From Xylogone sp. PMI_703 (taxonomy: Eukaryota; Ascomycota; Leotiomycetes), in NCBI GenBank assembly GCA_021399445.1, contig JAJTUQ010000001.1, positions 3,100,001 through 3,164,000 of the forward strand: 64,000 nucleotides of DNA, in the 5' to 3' direction. Shown here piece by piece: positions 33,456-46,186 of the stretch (its first letter is position 1; each line of letters begins with the position of its first letter). Below the pieces are notes generated by a model that saw only the letters and a list, made by a program, of their open reading frames with translations, was not told the origin of the DNA and did not search any database. The translations under genes were made by a program, and so were the position numbers.

Positions 33456-36400
33456 AAACCGAGACATTAGATACAGACTGAGTTCATACACCCAGTTTAA
33501 CAGGCAAAAAGGGGGGTGTCGAGGTAGCGACCCGAAGTTTTGACATGTGAAGCAAAAGGCAAGTCCGTTTCCATATCAGGAGGGAAGGCGTGGGTGAATT
33601 GAGTTGCAACCCTGACTGCAAACCACATCACATCCATTGGTGAATGCATTAAAAGCATTTCAGAGTGAGATCATACTCTGCGATGATGAGGCATGTTGGT
33701 TTGTTGGGGGAAGCAACAGAACACCCAGATTTCGATACGACTCTGAAATCCTAAATTGCAGAGCACCTTGATCCCACCAGTAGGATTGTAACGAAGTACG
33801 ATCATTACAAAACTCAATGTAGCAAGGGAGTTAGATCCTGCTAAAGCAAAACCGACTCCATGAGATGCCAGCCCACTCCAGCTGAGGTTGTTGAATCCAA
33901 TTCAGTAGTACGGAACTGGAATCGGAAGCTCAACCATGCACTCAACACACCGTATTCACATGTCCTCAGACCCAAAAGTTACAGAACAAAAACAAAGGTA
34001 TTGTCTCCCGTCATCGACATTCACTCCCCCTCGCCCTCACTGAAGAAGACAACACGAGAAGCAAACTTCCTATCAAGGAGCTTCACCCCGAAGAGTGAAA
34101 ATTATCCATCTCCAGAGCCCCACACTGCGTAAGTGCTGGCAACACACCACTGTGGTAGAATTCGAGGTGGAGGTCGTGGCTGGCTCTGTTCACTTTTTGA
34201 TAAAGAAGAAAGAAGAAAAAGAGAAAGCGAAAACGTGAGCTCGCCGTAGATGTAGGGCAATTTTTTTTTCTGCCGGGCGGTCTGATTGGGGTTTATGTAA
34301 GCGGCTGGTTTGGGCTAGTTAACCAGCAATGATAGGCTGGCCGCTGGAAACATATCCTACCAAGAGTTTTGTTGCAAGTCTGAGGTAAAATCGCACGGGC
34401 GTGTATTTCCCATCGTGGTAGCAATTAGGGTGTCACAAGGCATGGTGGTTATTAAAATCCCTTGCAGAGTGCTGTGCGACTCTGTACCTTTTTGCTTCCG
34501 AATCAGTGATGGTACGGTATCACAGGATCCTGAACCAGACAATGAGCGCTCACGAAAAAAGATGGTACCAGGATTTTGTTGCATGTCTGTATTTTTTGCA
34601 GTCCGTAAAATGAGGATTTACGGGCTTGCGGCAGTTACAGGATTTGCATGCCGAACAGCTGGTGCATGAGCCTCGTGTTTTCGATTTTCGGACCCAGACG
34701 TGCAACAAAACTTTTGGATGTATCGCCTCAGGCAAACAACCGCACCTAGCCAGCATGACCTGCACCAAAATATGAGAATACTTGCACCATGTAAAACTAC
34801 TCTTGAATCCTGTATATATAAAATATATAGGTTATTTAGGGTATGTTAACTTGATAGAAGTGCTATTATTTGTTAAAGTCATGTGATAGTTTTGGTAATG
34901 GTGCTAACTTAGCCCCTGACGAAAATACGTTGAATATCATGCACTGTATCGAATATGACGTACCGGTACTGTAAATCTCCCGTTGAGCACCGGTAATAAT
35001 ATTCCAGGAACAGATGGATGAGGACGTCATGCAGGTTGAGAAACCGGGACACTCTCCTGGGTCATCGCATACCGGTACGATTCCGTAAATTGCGAACTGC
35101 GACGACAGCCAGTAACATCCTACGCTATGCTAGAGCAAAGCCTATGGTATTACCCTTCATCTGTTCACGATGTGCTTGATGCATGCTTTTGCTACATTGC
35201 TTTGCAACCCCTAAGTCGCATACGGGTACGATATTGGAGTCGAAATTGATCTAGGTAGATGTACGGTAGTGATTTCGCTATTGCGAGGGGCAGCGTGCCA
35301 TCACCATTGGAAAAGAGAATACCGTACAATAATATGGCACGGTCCTTGATAATACCGGTAATGGCGTTGCATGTTGTCCAGACTGTCTGGTGATCCAAAC
35401 GTATTCGTACTGTACTTGGGTAGTGAGGAGAGGTAGGAGAGCGAAGGACTCCCGTACTTCGTACTTTTCTCCCTTTGGGCTTTGGACCCAATTATTGGTG
35501 GAATCCCCTTGCGTCGGCAGGCTAGTGCCGTGTTTGGCATAGATCTAGATTGGATGGGATAGTTCCGCTGCTTAAGCGGATAAACTGCGACGCTAAACTT
35601 TAATGCACGTGTGTTAGCGCTGTCCTTTAGCTGCATGCCCCTGAATATTGCCTGGAAGGGGGAAAGCAGGGTCTGCATAACAGCCAGCTCCTGCTGTTAC
35701 TGGTGCACTTGATTCTGCTGGTCTTTCCTTGCTTTCAACAGTTGCAGGGAATGTTTTCGGAACCATCCTGACTGATGCTGGACACCGCTTCAAGGAAACT
35801 GCAACACCATGGATCCAGACTACTCTAAGGCCCAGGCTCTCCAGGACCAATAGAGGCATGCTCGTCTGGAAATTCACATCGTTTGATACCAAACATGAAA
35901 GGGCCTTTGCATTGACTGGAGTTGATAAAACCGCGCTATAAAGTGGTTGGATGGCAACCGTGAGTAATCGCCTTACATAGCGCCTGTAACGGAGCAGACC
36001 CGCAAAACACCCATCCTCCAGATCGTGCGGTGGCTCAATGCCGTTGAAATGGAACTGAGGGGGAAAACGAATGACCGTGCCATCATTTGTCCTGGAAGAA
36101 GCCATCTTGCGTGTTTGTCACTATCCGCTCTGGTAGCGCAGTGCTGGCGTGCAACTGGAACCGCCACACGCCACTCTTCAGGGTCTGCTTTCTCGTGCGA
36201 TGCCCAACTGATCGGGAGGCTGCGTGCTGATAGCCATCTGGTAGTGAAAATCTCTCTTTAATAATGTATGTGAAAATGAAAATTATATCGCCAGGCACAT
36301 TGTGAACTGATATCAATGTTTGCGTACCGCACTGGGTAATATATATACGACCGTGAAGTGCAATCCCGAAGCGGGTGAGGTTGGAGAGAGCGCGGCAGGT

Positions 36401-36982
36401 TGGAGGCTGGGGGACGGCATTTCTGGCCTAAGCGAAAGCAGTTGGGACCCCAGACCCTGCCGGTGGAGAAGACCCATCGACAATGAGCATCTCCGCGAGA
36501 TTGTGTGTATCAAGGTTGTGCTGGGAAAGCGGCTGCGCAAAGACCAGAGCTTTTGGCGGCCATGGCCATCGCCTAAACATATCCTCCTGGAGGCCCCCTC
36601 TCTTCTCCTTTCTCCATGCAACGGTTCAGAATTCTCTCCAGCCTCAAATCTCCAGTCCTACAATCCGGGACTTGACTGTTCCTGGTGTCAAGCTGAAGCG
36701 AAGGAGTTCCTTGCTTCACTCGCTCCTGCGCTTGCGACTAGGTCAATTGCAGATTCTGGATTGAGACTTCGTGTCGACATCATAGACATCTACGCTGTGG
36801 TTGTTATCGTGAGACATTGACTAAGGAGTGCCTTGAAGACCTGCACAAAGGACTAGTCTATACATTGCTTTTACCACCCACCGAGTTCTTTGATCATCCA
36901 CGGAGCCACCTCCATTGCCAACGAACACATACGTCCTCACTCATTTTACTCTTCTCGATCTATATCGTTCATCGTTAGAAAT
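33456..36982. other. Gene-free block, 3.5 kb
   Basis: No supportable gene between the transposon and the membrane-protein gene. Frames of 163 codons (36105-35614, minus) and 166 codons (36320-36820, plus) lack recognisable content. The palindrome TACCGGTA occurs at 34961, 35070 and 35353, and TACGGTA/TACCGTA at 35262 and 35320, as in the other large gene-free regions. Confidence 0.45.
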
Positions 36983-37573
36983 ATGTCGCTTTCCGAGAAA
37001 ACAGAAACGACCGGTGCTGGCACAACTGTCATTCGACCACAGCCGACTCGTCAGTCCTCGAATCCACATGTCGACGTACTAGCAACGATTGAAGATGTTG
37101 ATTCCACCCACTCCCTGACTCCTGTCCCAAGTAGAGCTGATGAAAAGGCGCCGGGTGCATCTCCACTTTCCCCCCTCTATGACCATGCAAGCGCTCTTCA
37201 GCCTCTTGATGCACAGAAATCGAAAACCAGCATGGCTACCACCAGTTACGATAGCGATTTGGAGGCTGGCACCATGGGCCTGAAGGGAAAGGGCAGCTTG
37301 GTGAAATCTATTGACTGTGACGACAATTCAGTCTGGCCTTGCCAGAATACTTTGAAGATGCAGAACAAGGCGAGAAAAAGAGCGAGAAGGAAAGAGGGTG
37401 TTTGTGGCTGCTTGGCAGGTCTGGATAGGAGATCGAGATTGGGAGTGAAGGTGCTGATTGTTTTGCTTGTTATTGGAGCCGCTGTCGGTATTGGAATCGG
37501 CATCTCGAAGGCTGTGGGCGGTGGCATATGGAAGAGCAGCCATCAGTCAAATGCGCCCATCTCTCCGCCTTGA
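36983..37573 (+). CDS. Small single-pass membrane protein, function unknown
   Basis: 196-aa product from the ATG at 36983 (MSLSEKTETTGAGTT). The open frame extends 31 codons upstream to another ATG at 36890, but that segment looks like leader. Residues 1-110 are polar, Ser/Thr/Pro-rich and probably disordered. A compact block follows (GTMGLKGKGSLVKSIDCDDN, then NKARKRARRKEGVCGCLAGL) with a strongly basic run and a CxC pair, next to a hydrophobic helix at about 156-180 (VLIVLLVIGAAVGIGIGI). About 16 residues remain after it. Basic residues before the helix favour a cytosolic N-terminus, so a type II or tail-anchored-like topology. The basic-Cys-helix module reads like a conserved motif, but I cannot name the family. 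Confidence 0.7.
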   Translation: MSLSEKTETTGAGTTVIRPQPTRQSSNPHVDVLATIEDVDSTHSLTPVPSRADEKAPGASPLSPLYDHASALQPLDAQKSKTSMATTSYDSDLEAGTMGLKGKGSLVKSIDCDDNSVWPCQNTLKMQNKARKRARRKEGVCGCLAGLDRRSRLGVKVLIVLLVIGAAVGIGIGISKAVGGGIWKSSHQSNAPISPP

Positions 37574-39393
37574 AACAGTGCGAAGGAGCAAGCACTACGA
37601 GCTCTCATCTGATGAACACAAACTCAGAACCTATCCAGCGACCCACAACTATCGTCTCTATCTTTGTGGACATCCAAGTCAGGGGTCCATATTCTTTCCT
37701 CCCCGAACAACGAAGCCATTGACAGTCACAACAGAAACATACACTTGATCCCAGGGATGACACATGAAAACTGCATGTGTCTACAGGACTCATGCTGACG
37801 ATCTTTTTCTTAAATATTCACCCTGCCTCAAACCTTTTCTTTAATCATCTCCGGAGTAGTGTGTCCTTTTCAGCGTTCCTTTCTTGTTTTTTTTTGTTAG
37901 GAGTATACATGGCGTTGGGACAGGCGACACAGAATAGCCGTATCGATTTGTATATACTGCATGGGCCCGGGTAATTCAAAAAGACAGAGAATTGAAGAGC
38001 GTGAATTAAAATTTTCCCAATAAAAGAAAACAACCCTATACTTGACCGTGAGACCTGCAAATAAGGGGTGACTTTCCCTCCTCTGAAACGATCCTTGCCA
38101 ATGCCTGGTAGAGTAAATATCCCACACCTAAACAAGCAGAGTTTTCACCGTGAAAGAATAATCTGGCTTGAGGAATTGAAGTTACAAGGTCACTTGCTCT
38201 CTGTCTCTCCCTCGAATAGAAAGGGTGGTCGAATTAGAAAACGAGCTTACACGAGATGAAACGGTAAAAAGAACAAGTTGGATAGGTTGGGAAGTGCTGC
38301 TGATGCTGAGGAAGAAGGAACCGAAGCTTAAATACTCGCACAAGTCTCGAAATGTAAGAGTTCGGAGACATCGGAAATGAATCATTCGATTGGCACTCTT
38401 CTTTTTTGCGTTTTGGCGTCATAAACTTGGTTCCGGAGGTTACCGGCGATTAATCGCGCACACATGCTCCGACTCTGTTTACGATACCTCAACTTCCTTA
38501 TTAAACAACCCCATGTCAAAACTATAAGTAGAATGGGAAGACGAACTGGTTGTGTCTAGGTTGTTTGTATTGTTGTGCTAGCAAAAAAGCGAGTCAAGAG
38601 CAGTTACTTCTAAGCTAGTTCCTAGATAGCTCTAATCTTAAGCAGTCCAACAATGGCCATGTATATCGGCCCAGCTCCCCTCCCTAAACCAAATGCAAAT
38701 CGTTTCACGCATCATCCCGTACTTCATTTCCGAGTCTCCCATGTTTCCGTTAAACCATTGCATGCAAAACCCGCCGAACCGCTGGAACCCCTATCTTCAT
38801 GCAACCCATATACTGCCCATAAAAAAAGAAAAGAAAAGAAAACGCCGCCGCTCTCCTATTCCCATTCGTACGCAATATGCTAGGTAAGAGAAAAAGCCGA
38901 ACACACATACACAAAACAAAACAAAACAGAGCCACTTCATTCTTCATGCAGTGGAAGGAAAGGAAGGAAAGGAAAGGGAAAATGCCATGCCCACTTCGTT
39001 GCCTGTCCACATTCGAAGAAATGAAGGGAGAACGAGAAACTATGCATCCCATAAGAACTCCATGTACGAACCAGCATGCTTTCGACCAGGATATCACCTC
39101 CAGTCCATCAAACGCCAGAGGAGTGAGGCCAGAAACACAAGAAAAATTCCGGAATAGTCCGAAAGACGGGAAAGAAAAAATAGTGAATAGGGCAAGACTG
39201 CCTCTGTAGGCACTCTTAGAAAGAGATCTAGGAATTGTTCAACCCTTATTAGAAGCCCTTGGCATTTAAGAAAATGCAACCAAATACGAAGGTCTATAAG
39301 TTGTTGTTGCAGATAGAAGCCCAATTTTCACATAAAGTAAGTTTAGAATCCCAGTCCCTCCGACAAGACGTGAGGAGCACAGCAAAATCGTAT
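37574..39393. other. Convergent intergenic region, 1.8 kb
   Basis: Between the 3' ends of the membrane protein gene (+) and the F-box gene (-). It contains A-rich simple sequence (aaaacaaaac near 38912 and aaggaaagg near 38955). No gene is seen. Confidence 0.5.
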
Positions 39394-42061
39394 TCAATTA
39401 TTCTGCTGTCCACTAGAGCCTGAAGCATTGCCGTTACCTCCCGTAAAACTATTGGGAGGCTGTAGGCCACGAGGTCTTGCTGTGCTGGTCATTGTATCCC
39501 ATGTAGAGGGTGTGGTAGAAGTTTGGCCTCCCCTAGCTTGGTTGGTTTGATTGTGGAATAATCGGTACTCCTCCATTGAGCGATACTGAGGTGGGTTGAG
39601 CTGAGAGGGAGGAGGGGGAATATGGGGATAATTCGACTGCGATGCTATTGGAAACTGCGGTCTTACAGAAGGAAACGTAGTGGGAAACGAAGATGAGGAC
39701 GAGGAGGGTAGTGGAAACGAGTTTGAGGACTGAGTTGGTGTCGAAGCGGGTTGAGTAGTAGATGGAAAATGCGTGCTATAAGAAGGGGCTGCTTGATGAT
39801 AGCCACTGTTATACCGCCCGGATTGCTGACTGAAAGAAGGCCCGGCAGTGATGGGAGGAAGTGAAAAGTTCCGCATAGCAGGAGACGAAGAGCTACTTGG
39901 GTTGGACATCACAGCAACGCCCATTCCGGCTGGTAGATTGGGTTCATTGAGGATGCTTGGCATATCGCGCGGCATCATTCCAGGGATACCAGGAACACCA
40001 TATCGGACAACCCGCCTAGCACCACGAGGTATGGCGCTACGGGGCATGTAACCGCGATACCAGACTTGACTGTAAGGTGGGGTCGCCCCATTGCATGTGC
40101 CATTAGAACTGCCATGTAGATTAGTATTCGTCATTGGAAGACTTGTAGCGTTGCCAACATCGGTTTGCGAATTTCCAGTTGATGAGTTCATTGCGAGATG
40201 GCTAGCTCCACGTGAATCGGTTCCGCTGCCATCATTCTCCTTGGTTGAAAGGCCGTTCCCTCCACTTTCGGTCGTCGCTTTTTCAGCATCCTTGCCATGC
40301 GCCCTCTCCCATTCAGCTTCGATTTTTGGTTTCAATGCCCTCCATCCTCTCTCGCTACCTGGATCACGGAATATACGAGTTGCTGCTTTGAAAGCTTCGG
40401 TCTTTTGGACAAAAGCTTCGTCAATATGAGGTAGTTCTTCTCTTGCACGTTTAGTGAAGAGTTCCCGACGAGCTTGTCTATTTGCAGCATTAGGATCCTT
40501 GACACTCTCGCGTTTAGCTCTAACATGTTCCTCAATCTTCATGACTTTCTCCATGTGCTCCGCAGCCTTATCTTGTCTGGTGCTAATAAATTCGGCACGG
40601 CGATCCTCTAATGTGTCAAGCAGTTTCTGATGAGCAGTCTGCGCAGCTACTTGTTCTTCCGGGGTAAGATTTGGGTCCTCTTTGTACGGTCCGGGATCGA
40701 GTGCTTCATATTCAGCTTTGATCTTGAGGAAATCCTCGCGCACGTAGCAATGATACATCCTAGAAATCACTCTGGTACGAGCTTCAGGGTCCTCGATATA
40801 GTCATGTGGCTTCTCAAAGGAATCGTGCATTCCAACGGGGATGCACTCGAGTAAATCCATAACTGTTTGGCGAGGGAGGTTCCCGGAGTGATACTTGATG
40901 ATTCGATCCTCACGGATAATCTTCTTTTTCCAGCAGCGCAAACACCATCTTTTCAGCCATGACCAATGAGTCTTTGACGAGTTTTTGTCATCACAGCCAG
41001 GCTCCATACAACCTTTGCCTCCCAGCAGATTGATGTACTGTCTTTCAGTAAGACCTTCCGGGGGAGAGGGCATATCATAACCGTAATTTTCCTTGCGGCA
41101 ATTGATATAGATGGAGTCAAACTTGTCGACAATATTTTTGAACTCTTTGCTAACAAGACGCATTTTGCTGAGGAACTGGGGAGGTGTATACTCTAGAATA
41201 CGCATCCAGATATCTTGACTAAGTCTCTCCTTTGCCTGCAAGCTGTTAAGAGACGTCCAATACCTAGTATAACAAATAAGCATAGAAACTCACGGATTCT
41301 CCCTTCTTAGGCTTCTTTGACGGTCGGTTTCGCTTCCGTGGTGAAGGATTCAGACCATCCTTCTCTGCCCGTCTCTTCCTTGAACCATTTCGATCACCCG
41401 AAGTAGCTGCTTTTCTCTTGCTCGTGTCGCCCTTCACTGTGGCTAGTGGTTTGTCGATGACGGAAGAGTGAAGCGGCTCTTCAGCCAGTTCTTCTGCAAG
41501 ATCCACAAAGGGTGAGAGGTCAATCCTGCGCTTCTTTCCATGACTATCTTCTTCAATCACAAAAGCCTTTCTCTTGGCCACTACAAAATCTCTATTGTGT
41601 GTGTCATTAAGGGCGGAAGGTCCGGCAGATGGCTCGACAGGTGTAGACAAACTAAGGGCTTGTGGAGAATTTGAGACAAAGGAAGGGATGATATCTGGGG
41701 GTGAGCGTAAAAGAGGCAGAAGCTTTGGCAGCGCACGTGGAGGAGCTCCAGGAACGACGGATGGTTGTGAACGTGGTATCGACAGCTGCGGTATATTGTC
41801 TGACGACGTATGAGACAATGGTGGTTCCATTGTGAGGCTGCTCGACGAGCCTGAAGAAGCAGCTCCTGCTTCAGGGAGTTTGTTGGAATCTGAGGTGGAA
41901 TAAGGAGAGATATTAGAAGGAAGATCGGGATTTTGGAAGTGTGAGGAGTTGTTGTGGGCGGAAGAAGAGGAAGTAGCAGATGAGGTCGACCCGCATAGCG
42001 GTTGTGCGCCGATTCCCAATCCCGGCGTTCTTAGTGAATCCACCATGACCGCGCCAGACAT
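39394..42061 (-). CDS. F-box protein with long disordered arms
   Basis: 869-aa product from two exons, 42061-41294 and 41235-39394. The 58-bp intron (gtgagt..ttgcag, TTAAC branch) joins KKGES to AKERLSQDIW in frame. The N-terminal 255 residues are disordered, ending in basic, nuclear-localisation-like runs (KKRRIDLSP, SRKRRAEKD, RKRNRPSKKPKKG). The F-box follows directly at about 257-305 (LSQDIWMRILEYTPPQFLSK, MRLVSKEFKNIVDKF), then a Cys-rich patch (GCMEPGCDD, WCLRCWKKK) that may bind zinc. A long charged helical region (residues about 390-540) precedes a Pro/Ser/Asn-rich tail of about 300 residues. F-box proteins are usually substrate adaptors of SCF ubiquitin ligases; the target is unknown. 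Confidence 0.85.
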
Positions 42062-42833
42062 GAAGCTATCGCAAAAGCGAGACGTCTCCAGCTCGTCTGC
42101 TTGGATCGCTCCAGGTGATTCTGCTTAGCTGGAGAAGCCCACGGATGTTGGGATGGGCAGCTGGCAGCATCCAGCCGGGCGGAGCGACGGGGCGAGAGTG
42201 GGAAAATGGAGTGATGATTCGCAGCAAAGCCAAGTGAGCCCTCCTGGACGACATCGACATCTACGAGAGCATTTGATCGGGAACGAGTATTCGCATGGTC
42301 GGCAGAGCTCTGATTCGCACAGGTAGGTGTTCAAACTTTTCGTTGTAGGTTTTGCCAGTTGCTGGCTGCGCTGGTGGGTGGTCTGGGAAGAGAACAAGGC
42401 GAGATGATTAGATGTTGGTCATCTGGCACTAGGCGACAAGGCTGCGACTAAAATTCCTATCATTGGGGCAACTCTTATGCTGTTCTCTTGATCATTCTGC
42501 CACTTCAGCTGAACAATAACGTAGTCTGACAGTACCCCAAATGCGGCCAAGCGCCCACTGGCAAATAATTCCACATACTCCCCGTACGGAGGACATGGCG
42601 GTTTTTATTCAGCAATAACCAAAAGCGTTGCACGGGACTCGCCCCCGATGAAAATGAACCCTTTCCCGATGGATCTGAGTGGCGATCTCGACGGGAGAGG
42701 TCTAGATTGGTGGGAGATCTGCACACAGCTGATTGGCGTTTTTCGTGCCTGGCCCGTGCGCCGTGTCTCGTGGCTTTTCCGTGGGAATTCTTTCTGGCCT
42801 GAGGCGGCAACACACCAGCTCTGTCCATGAACT

Positions 42834-43046
42834 GTGAAGCTGAAGTATCTGCTTGCTGGTGCATTTACTTTGGATTATTTGCTATTTCTAGCGGTAATAT
42901 ATCCCTCACTAGCTCAAAAAATTCAATGCAAGGCAGTTCAGAATGCATACTGTAGAGATCCAGGGCAATGGGCCTGCGTCTGTTCTGAAGCGGAAGGAGA
43001 AAATATAAGGAGAAGTCAGATAATGGAATATTTTCATGGATGGTAA
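42834..43046 (+). pseudogene. Possible relic of a small secreted Cys-rich protein
   Basis: A 71-codon frame beginning at GTG reads like a signal peptide (KYLLAGAFTLDYLLFLAV, then PSLA and a Gln) followed by a compact Cys pattern C-x7-C-x7-C-x-C (IQCKAVQNAYC, WACVCSEAEG) and then a stop. There is no ATG where the start should be; GTG occupies it. The surroundings are AT-rich and gene-free. It could be a decayed effector-like or small secreted protein gene, a terminal fragment with an unseen upstream exon, or chance. Confidence 0.25.
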
Positions 43047-46000
43047 GTTAGACATGTCGAACACTATACTGCTTACTGTCTGATAGGACTAGTTGACAAT
43101 GATCATGGGTTCAACATGGATTTTACTCTCTGATTACTTGTATTCAATCTAGATGTTCAGTATAACTCTTACATTGCACTATTTAAATTACAAGATAGAT
43201 GAATCAAGGAAGGCATCTACACAGCAGAAATATTGAGTGTCTACGATGCTGGCTATTAGTACTGCATTGACTCAGAATACTGTTGGACAATAGCCGCTGA
43301 CGCGATAAAAGGAATAAAAAGTGATGAAATAGAAGAATTCCAGTCACAGACAAAAGAGTTCGGGCTATACAGCTGTCGCTTATGGCGTTTGCTGTATGCC
43401 CTACATCTCTCCTAATATCAGTGTTATAGTTCACTATTAGGATTGGCCCCTTTATCCCACCTCCAGAACAGTAATTGACCTGACCACTCTGCCTTGAGAG
43501 GCGCTTTTTACTGTTCCTTGTGGAGAACTCTCTTCTTTGTGTTTATATATCAATGCATAGTATATAGGATGTAATAGGTACGCTACTGAGCTGAGCTGAG
43601 GTTAGTTAGCGGCCACTCTCTCTAGAAAAACAGGTTAGTATGTAGAACTCCAATTCCATATTCTTTCTCCAATCCTTTATGACTGAACTCAGATTTCACG
43701 GCCTCCAATAAATAAAATTTTTTTAAGGATCTTTACGACCAGATGACGCATAACTTTAGACTCCTTCTTAATAGTCGCAGCAGGGGATGGCTACGAGCTG
43801 GTTGGCCATGATTATAGTATCCACGACTCCAGTTTAGCATTTGCAGATTTGCCCACTCAAGAATTACAGGTGTTGCATACTATTATCGGTTCGAAGAGAA
43901 TATACTTCGTGCAGTGGATCCGAGTGCTAGAAGTGCTGTTTGCAATGGATGCATTGGCAAGATTGGGTGAATGATGACCCAACGGAATCACCTCCGTCAA
44001 TGCCTGGAATGGGAGTAGCAGAGTTCAACTGGGGGAATGCTACCTTATTCGCCCACCTGGTGAGAATAGAGCATCTCTTACCTAGGTATAAATGGCGACG
44101 AATGTGCTATTTAGAAATTTAAGGGGTGGGGACCTCCGGTCACACCCATAACCCCTTTCTATTTACTGACAATCGAGACTTATACATGACATTGGGAATT
44201 CTTCTGGTCCAAATAGACTACTCATAACCGGATATTTCGTATGCCCTGGTTTCACTCATGAAGAACTACCCTCTTCTTTTACATCTATGTGATGATCTGG
44301 TCCAATTCCTGCCCAGGCTCAATTTCGACGAACGGGATAATCTCAGTCTTTCCGCGACTAATGGAACCAGAAGTGAGGCAAATTCATCCATACCTTAAAA
44401 TGAGTAAAATTATTCACTGATGACAACCTTAGTGGGGTTAGTATTATTCTGCTCAAGCCATCAATGACAATACCACCGCCATTGTGCCGACATGTAACAA
44501 TGTCGGTATTTTGGAAAGCCTTGGTTTGAAATCCGACTCGCAGCATTCACAGCAGAGCAGTATATTGTCCTGAAGTTACAATTATTCTTAATGGTATCAG
44601 ACTTTTGAAAGACACTTCATCCCAAAACGCTATCAACGTTCGAGAACGTCTATCGTAGTAGGGATAAAAATAATACAATTCGTAACGCAAACCAAACTAT
44701 CCTGGCTTTTTGTTACGCAAATATAGCATAATAATGGAAGCATTTGCAAATCCCTTTACCTCAGACAATTATACGAGAACGTTACAAGGTTTGGCAAGAG
44801 GCAGTATCAAGCCCATTTCAAAGAGATGTATAGGCGAGTGGATACGATGGGGCAATAAGCTTGAAAAGAGCGCGAAGAACCTATAGTAGAAAATGAGGTA
44901 GATGGACTGTTGTAATTAGGCTAGGGGGATGTGGCCTAACCCATTCGATGAAGCAGCAGCATTCGATCAAGAGCATGATATAGTCATTCCACTAGTACTT
45001 GCCATGTTCACAAATAAGCAACAAGGGAAACAAGGAGTATATAAAGGGACGTATGGCCGTTTGATTAAGTGAACGGATCTTGGTGTAAAATGAGCAACTT
45101 TACCCGCAATTAAAGATTAGTGAAGTGTTATACTCCGTACATACTTTATAAGCTAACCTATCCCAGTATTTGACTATGTTCACCTTACTACACTAAGCTA
45201 ATGGCAATCCTCCTTTGACTTTAAGGATTTACTGTAGAGTACGGAGATAAGTATTCAATCGCAAAACCACAGTTCCTTACAGACGTAACTTGGCTGAGAA
45301 GCAGAGCGGGCATTTAAGGAGCATGGAGTAAGCAGATGACCTACTTTTTAAAGGTCTACTTCATATAATGGGATTTATAGGAGATTAATATTTAGTGATG
45401 TGGCTTGTTGAACGGTTGTCGGACAGTGCCAGTAATCAACAATCGTATGTGACTCAAATCCAAACTTCTTGCGATGTCGGATATGTTTACCAATTTCAGC
45501 GATATCGCTGCACCGCGGACCACTATTCAGCGGGGCGAGCTCCGCTCCGCTCCTTCGACCCTTCTTTAGTCCCAGTCTTCTAGCTTAGCGGGAAGTATAT
45601 TAGAAGCCCAATGTGCAACTTTCGAGTAGGTACTAGTAATCCCAATGGGTTGTGCAACAAATCTTCCTGTATTAGCGCTACCTGTCGCACGAGAGGAATG
45701 ATGAAGGGCGATTTTATTGGTGGTGGCGGACGTAAGATGCCCAGATATCAGACAAGGCCATTTGTAATGAAGGAAAAAGCCACAGAATGAAGATTTAAAA
45801 ACAGAGAAGGCCTCGGCTGAAGAGCTGGACTTGGGGCATAATTGTTGCTGTGACTGTGTTTGGTGATTGTTCAAGCCACAAGCCACGAAGGACATTAATC
45901 AGTATGCAAATGCAAGAAAGAGCAGTAGGTACGCCTCAAGCCAAGAGCGCCGGTGCGAGTGGAAGAACTAGACTCAATAGTTAGATAATCATGACTCGGG

Positions 46001-46170
46001 AGCCGAGAGGTCTTTGTTAGTTTGGAGAATGTCTTGTCACCTTCTTATTTCGTCCGTATCCAGAGTATTGCTTGTTGAGCTCCTTGATTGCCTAGTTGTA
46101 ATAAAGGTATCAACTACGTGCTAGGCATTTGGCAGCATAGTGGTGCTCTTGGTGGATACAATGACAGAGA

Positions 46171-46186
46171 CTCTCTCTCTCTCTCT
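46171..46186. repeat. (CT)8 microsatellite
   Basis: Sixteen bases of perfect CT dinucleotide repeat in a gene-free region. Confidence 0.9.

Noticed and set aside
35614..36105. 163-codon minus-strand frame starting MASSRTNDGTVIRF
   Set aside because: Could be coding, but there is no family resemblance or splice support, and similar frames occur by chance in this GC-balanced stretch.
36320..36820. 166-codon plus-strand frame
   Set aside because: No recognisable content; lies just upstream of the membrane-protein gene and is probably leader or promoter.
41264..41293. 30-bp intron (gtgagt to the first tag) in the F-box gene
   Set aside because: Too short for a spliceosomal intron; the 58-bp version ending ttgcag keeps frame.
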